A stretch of 8,840 nt of DNA from an uncultured Clostridium sp. (lineage in GTDB: Bacteria > Bacillota > Clostridia > TANB77 > CAG-508): the NCBI GenBank assembly GCA_946495905.1, contig CAMMEP010000055.1, forward strand, positions 1 to 8,840, in the 5' to 3' direction. The notes under the pieces are model-generated. The model was given only the letters and a program-made list of their open reading frames with translations, searched no databases and was not told the origin of the DNA. A program made the translations under genes and the position numbers. Positions 6,750 through 8,840 of the stretch are shown one piece after another (the stretch's first letter is position 1; each line of letters starts with the position of its first letter).

Positions 6750-7931
6750 TTATTTCTGATTAAATTCTTCTTCTAAATTCTTTTCTTTTAATTTCTTATT
6801 AGTATTCTCTCTAATAATTGCATAAATAACAGACACTATTGGTAAGCCTATTATCATACCTATTATTCCAAATAGACTGCCTCCAATTGTTATAGCAACT
6901 AATACCCATATACCAGGAAGTCCCATGTTTTTTCCTACTACATGAGGATATATTAAGTTTCCTTCCACTTGTTGAAGAACAATGATGAATATAATAAAGA
7001 TTAATGCTTTTATTGGGTCTATTACTACAATGAGAACTGCTCCAATGAATCCTCCTATAAAAGCTCCCACAATTGGAATAAAAGCAGTTAGTGCAGTAAG
7101 TGCTCCAATTGGTCCTGCATATGGGATACCTAAAATCCACATACCTAAAGCGCAAAGTGCTCCTAATATAACAGCTTCTTTTGCTTGTCCTGTTAAGAAA
7201 TTGCGAAAAGAATCTCTAGAAAGTCTACTAACTTTAATAATATAATCTGCTCTTTCTTTACTAAAACGTGCGTAAATGAATTTTTTGGTTTGTAATTTTA
7301 ATTCTTCCTTATTTGCTAAAATATATACAGCAAACACAATTGCAATAAAGAAGTTTACAATATTGCCAATTAAGCTTGTTATTTGGCTAATGGTAACATC
7401 TAATACATCTTTTGATAGATTCATAATTCCATTTTTTAATGCTTCTGTATCGATTGTAATACTCTGTATAAAGTTATTAATTTCTGGTATTCTTTCGGTA
7501 GTTTCAATTGCAAAATCTTTTAATGCAACTAAATAATTTGGAATATTACTAATTAGATTTTTAATTACTTCATAAAATTCTGGTACTACTAATACCATTA
7601 TGATGGCAATAATAGCAACAATGGTAATAATGGATAAAATAATGGATAATGTTCTTTTATGTCTTTTTTTCTTTCCTGTCTTTTTATCATCAGTCTTAAC
7701 ACGTTTGCTTGAATTTTTATTTCTAGATTTAAAGACAATATTTTCATAAAATGTCATGAAAGTATTTAATACGAATGCGATTGCTAATCCCCATATAAAT
7801 GGTGATATAATATTTAAGAATACTTTTATTCCATTCCATACAGTACTTAAATTTAAGACAACAGCAAGTAGAACAATTGCTACTATAATAATTTTTATTA
7901 TCTGCTTTGTATTTTCTTTGTCTAGTTTCAT
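6750..7931 (-). CDS. AI-2E family transporter (PerM-like membrane protein)
   Basis: The product has 393 residues, a usual length for the family. Helices at about 10-27 and 38-60 come first, then a very basic cytoplasmic stretch (69-93, many Lys/Arg), a helix at about 95-117, and an amphipathic region (118-180). The characteristic C-terminal membrane block contains FLTGQAKEAVILGAL (245-259), GIPYAGPIGALTALTAFIPI (268-287), IVGAFIGG (287-294), the signature QQVEGNLIYPHVVGKNMGLP (320-339) and GGSLFGIIGMIIGLPIVSV (350-368). Despite the family name, members have been linked to varied roles such as Na+/H+ antiport and export of small molecules, so no substrate is assigned. A GAGGGGGAAG ribosome binding site precedes the ATG. 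It follows the pentapeptide-repeat gene by 26 bases, so they are likely co-transcribed. Confidence 0.93.
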   Translation of the reverse strand: MKLDKENTKQIIKIIIVAIVLLAVVLNLSTVWNGIKVFLNIISPFIWGLAIAFVLNTFMTFYENIVFKSRNKNSSKRVKTDDKKTGKKKRHKRTLSIILSIITIVAIIAIIMVLVVPEFYEVIKNLISNIPNYLVALKDFAIETTERIPEINNFIQSITIDTEALKNGIMNLSKDVLDVTISQITSLIGNIVNFFIAIVFAVYILANKEELKLQTKKFIYARFSKERADYIIKVSRLSRDSFRNFLTGQAKEAVILGALCALGMWILGIPYAGPIGALTALTAFIPIVGAFIGGFIGAVLIVVIDPIKALIFIIFIIVLQQVEGNLIYPHVVGKNMGLPGIWVLVAITIGGSLFGIIGMIIGLPIVSVIYAIIRENTNKKLKEKNLEEEFNQK

Positions 7932-7957
7932 TTTTTCTTCCCCCTCGTATTTTTTAT

Positions 7958-8608
7958 TTATTCTTTAATTTTTACACCAATTAGACTAATTAGATTGATT
8001 GCTTGGTATTCGTTTATTATAGCACCTTTTATGTCCTCTAAAGAAATTACAATACCATCAATAAATGAATTCGATAAATCGATATCCTTCATACTTGTTT
8101 TAAAAACTTGTGCTTGTACTAAATCTGCTTTCTCAAAATAAACATGTTTTAATACATCTTCTTGAAAATAGCTATTTCTTAAAATGGTGTTATCAAAAAT
8201 AACATTTTGTAATCTTGATAAAGAGAAATTACTATAAGAAGCATTTGTTTCCTTATAGACTACATTGCTTTGTGTTGTTTCTGTAAAATCACATCCTGAT
8301 AGTTTGCAATTGTTAAATTCGCATCTAACAAAAGAAGAGCCTTGTAAAGATGAATTTGAAAAGTTGCAATTTTCAAAAATCACATCCATAAAAGTTACTT
8401 TTTCTAGTTTACTATTTAGAATATTGCATTTATTAAATTTGACTACTTTAAAATCAATATCATATAGCTCTAGTTCTTCTACTTCTTGATTTTCTATTAA
8501 TTTGTTTGTAATCTTTCCTTCACTTTTTTTAACTTCTTCCTCTAGTTTTTCTGCTTTTTCTATTCTATTTATTTCAAATAAGATTTTTTGTGGTTTTTGT
8601 ATGTTCAT
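7958..8608 (-). CDS. Pentapeptide-repeat protein
   Basis: The product has 216 residues, soluble, with no signal peptide. After a charged N-terminal helix (about 15-40), residues about 48-185 follow the A(D/N)LXX-type five-residue rhythm with a central Phe/Leu: CNILNSKLEKVTFMDVIFEN (61-80), CNFSNSSLQGSSFVRCEFNN (81-100), CKLSGCDF (101-108), SNFSLSRLQNVIFDN (126-140) and KDIDLSNSFIDGI (174-186). This predicts a right-handed quadrilateral beta-helix. The C-terminal IKGAIINEYQAINLISLIGV (193-212) is a conserved ending of one pentapeptide-repeat subgroup. Some such proteins mimic DNA and protect gyrase (Qnr type), but most have no known role and nothing here points to gyrase. AAAGGTGA lies 5 bases before the ATG. 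Confidence 0.9.
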   Translation of the reverse strand: MNIQKPQKILFEINRIEKAEKLEEEVKKSEGKITNKLIENQEVEELELYDIDFKVVKFNKCNILNSKLEKVTFMDVIFENCNFSNSSLQGSSFVRCEFNNCKLSGCDFTETTQSNVVYKETNASYSNFSLSRLQNVIFDNTILRNSYFQEDVLKHVYFEKADLVQAQVFKTSMKDIDLSNSFIDGIVISLEDIKGAIINEYQAINLISLIGVKIKE

Positions 8609-8747
8609 AATTTCACCTTTTTCAATATGTTATATAATAAGAAAAGTGGCTTCGCCATATGTGCATTTCGCTTTGCGAATATGCACGGCCCAAGGAAACT
8701 TAACCTTGTTATATAGCAAAAATCTTCGATTTTTACTATATAATAAC
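8609..8747 (-). other. Structured non-coding leader upstream of the pentapeptide-repeat gene
   Basis: Four hairpins crowd into about 100 bases. TGGC-TTC-GCCA lies at 8647-8657. An 11-bp stem at 8661-8686 (GTGCATTTCGC with GCGAATATGCAC, one bulged T, TTT loop) follows. CAAGG (8691-8695) pairs with CCTTG (8704-8708). A long hairpin at 8706-8749 has AAAAATC and GATTTTT inner arms, a TTC loop and TTATATAG/CTATATAA outer arms. The third and fourth share bases, so they may exclude each other. It could be a cis-acting leader or a small palindromic repeat. No known riboswitch class was recognised and no convincing promoter was found. Confidence 0.5.
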
Positions 8748-8778
8748 AAAAAGTTAGTAATTTTACAACTACTAACTT
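8748..8778 (-). terminator. Terminator-like hairpin at the upstream end of the leader
   Basis: On the minus strand AAGTTAGTA (8778-8770) and TACTAACTT (8759-8751) form a 9-bp stem with a 10-base loop, running into a stretch of five T (8752-8748). It would stop transcripts entering from the right of the window, or act as an attenuator if the promoter lies further right. Confidence 0.6.
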
Positions 8779-8840
8779 ATATTTTTTATGAATAACTTGT
8801 GATATGATCACCCTGTAAAATTAATTTATGAAAAGTTCAC
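8779..8840. other. Window-edge stretch without a recognised gene
   Basis: No supported reading frame is seen. A short palindrome, GTGAT-ATG-ATCAC on the plus strand (about 8799-8811), is the only structure noted. It could be an operator or chance. Confidence 0.3.

Noticed and set aside
6811..7155. Minus-strand open frame of 114 codons
   Set aside because: It is a shifted frame inside the AI-2E family gene, which has a complete and clearly conserved frame of its own.
8605..8811. Minus-strand open frame of 68 codons upstream of the pentapeptide-repeat gene
   Set aside because: It reads through the hairpins and terminator-like stem, has no recognisable domain and no good ribosome binding site.
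8793..8819. Possible promoter TTTACA plus an AT-rich -10 on the minus strand
   Set aside because: At 17-18 bases spacing the -10 would be GTTATT or TTATTC, too poor a match to report.
8828..8840. ATG at the right edge as start of a plus-strand gene
   Set aside because: Only four codons are visible and no ribosome binding site precedes it.

Overview
The window is very AT-rich and every convincing gene lies on the minus strand, with strong AGGAG-type ribosome binding sites and short intergenic gaps. The protein families (a SigV/RsiV-type pair, DUF4358, DHHW proteins, an AI-2E family permease) and the Lys/Asn/Ile-rich coding point to a low-GC Firmicute, most likely a member of the Clostridia. 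No phage genes, transposases, rRNA, tRNA or CRISPR array were seen.

Reading in the direction of transcription (right to left), 8840-8609 is a non-coding stretch with a terminator-like hairpin and several more hairpins. It is followed by a pentapeptide-repeat protein (8608-7958) and an AI-2E/PerM-family membrane protein (7931-6750), 26 bases apart. Next comes a polytopic membrane protein with a GT-C-like layout (6669-5569). Its stop codon lies inside a long A/T hairpin that probably ends this first transcription unit.

The second unit runs from 5490 past the left edge. Its genes are a membrane-anchored SGNH/GDSL hydrolase (5490-4618), a DUF4358 protein (4589-4107), an ECF sigma factor of SigV type (4072-3578), its RsiV-type anti-sigma factor (3581-2712, start overlapping the sigma stop as ATGA), an MBOAT O-acyltransferase (2600-1181, broken by one extra base), and a DHHW-family SGNH-like acyltransferase partner (1117 to the edge). 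No terminator is visible between these genes.

The most notable point is the wiring. In Bacillus subtilis, sigV-rsiV are followed by oatA, a peptidoglycan O-acetyltransferase, and RsiV is a lysozyme receptor. Here the same regulatory pair sits inside a different two-protein acylation system (MBOAT plus DHHW, AlgI/AlgJ- or PatA/PatB-like) with an extra SGNH esterase and a DUF4358 protein. The inference is a lysozyme- or envelope-stress-induced module that acylates a cell-wall polymer. In this sequence the MBOAT gene carries a +1 frameshift three codons before its catalytic histidine, so the module is either inactive in this strain or the base is a sequence error. A 19-bp perfect inverted repeat fills the gap between rsiV and the MBOAT gene, and a second hairpin covers the MBOAT stop codon.
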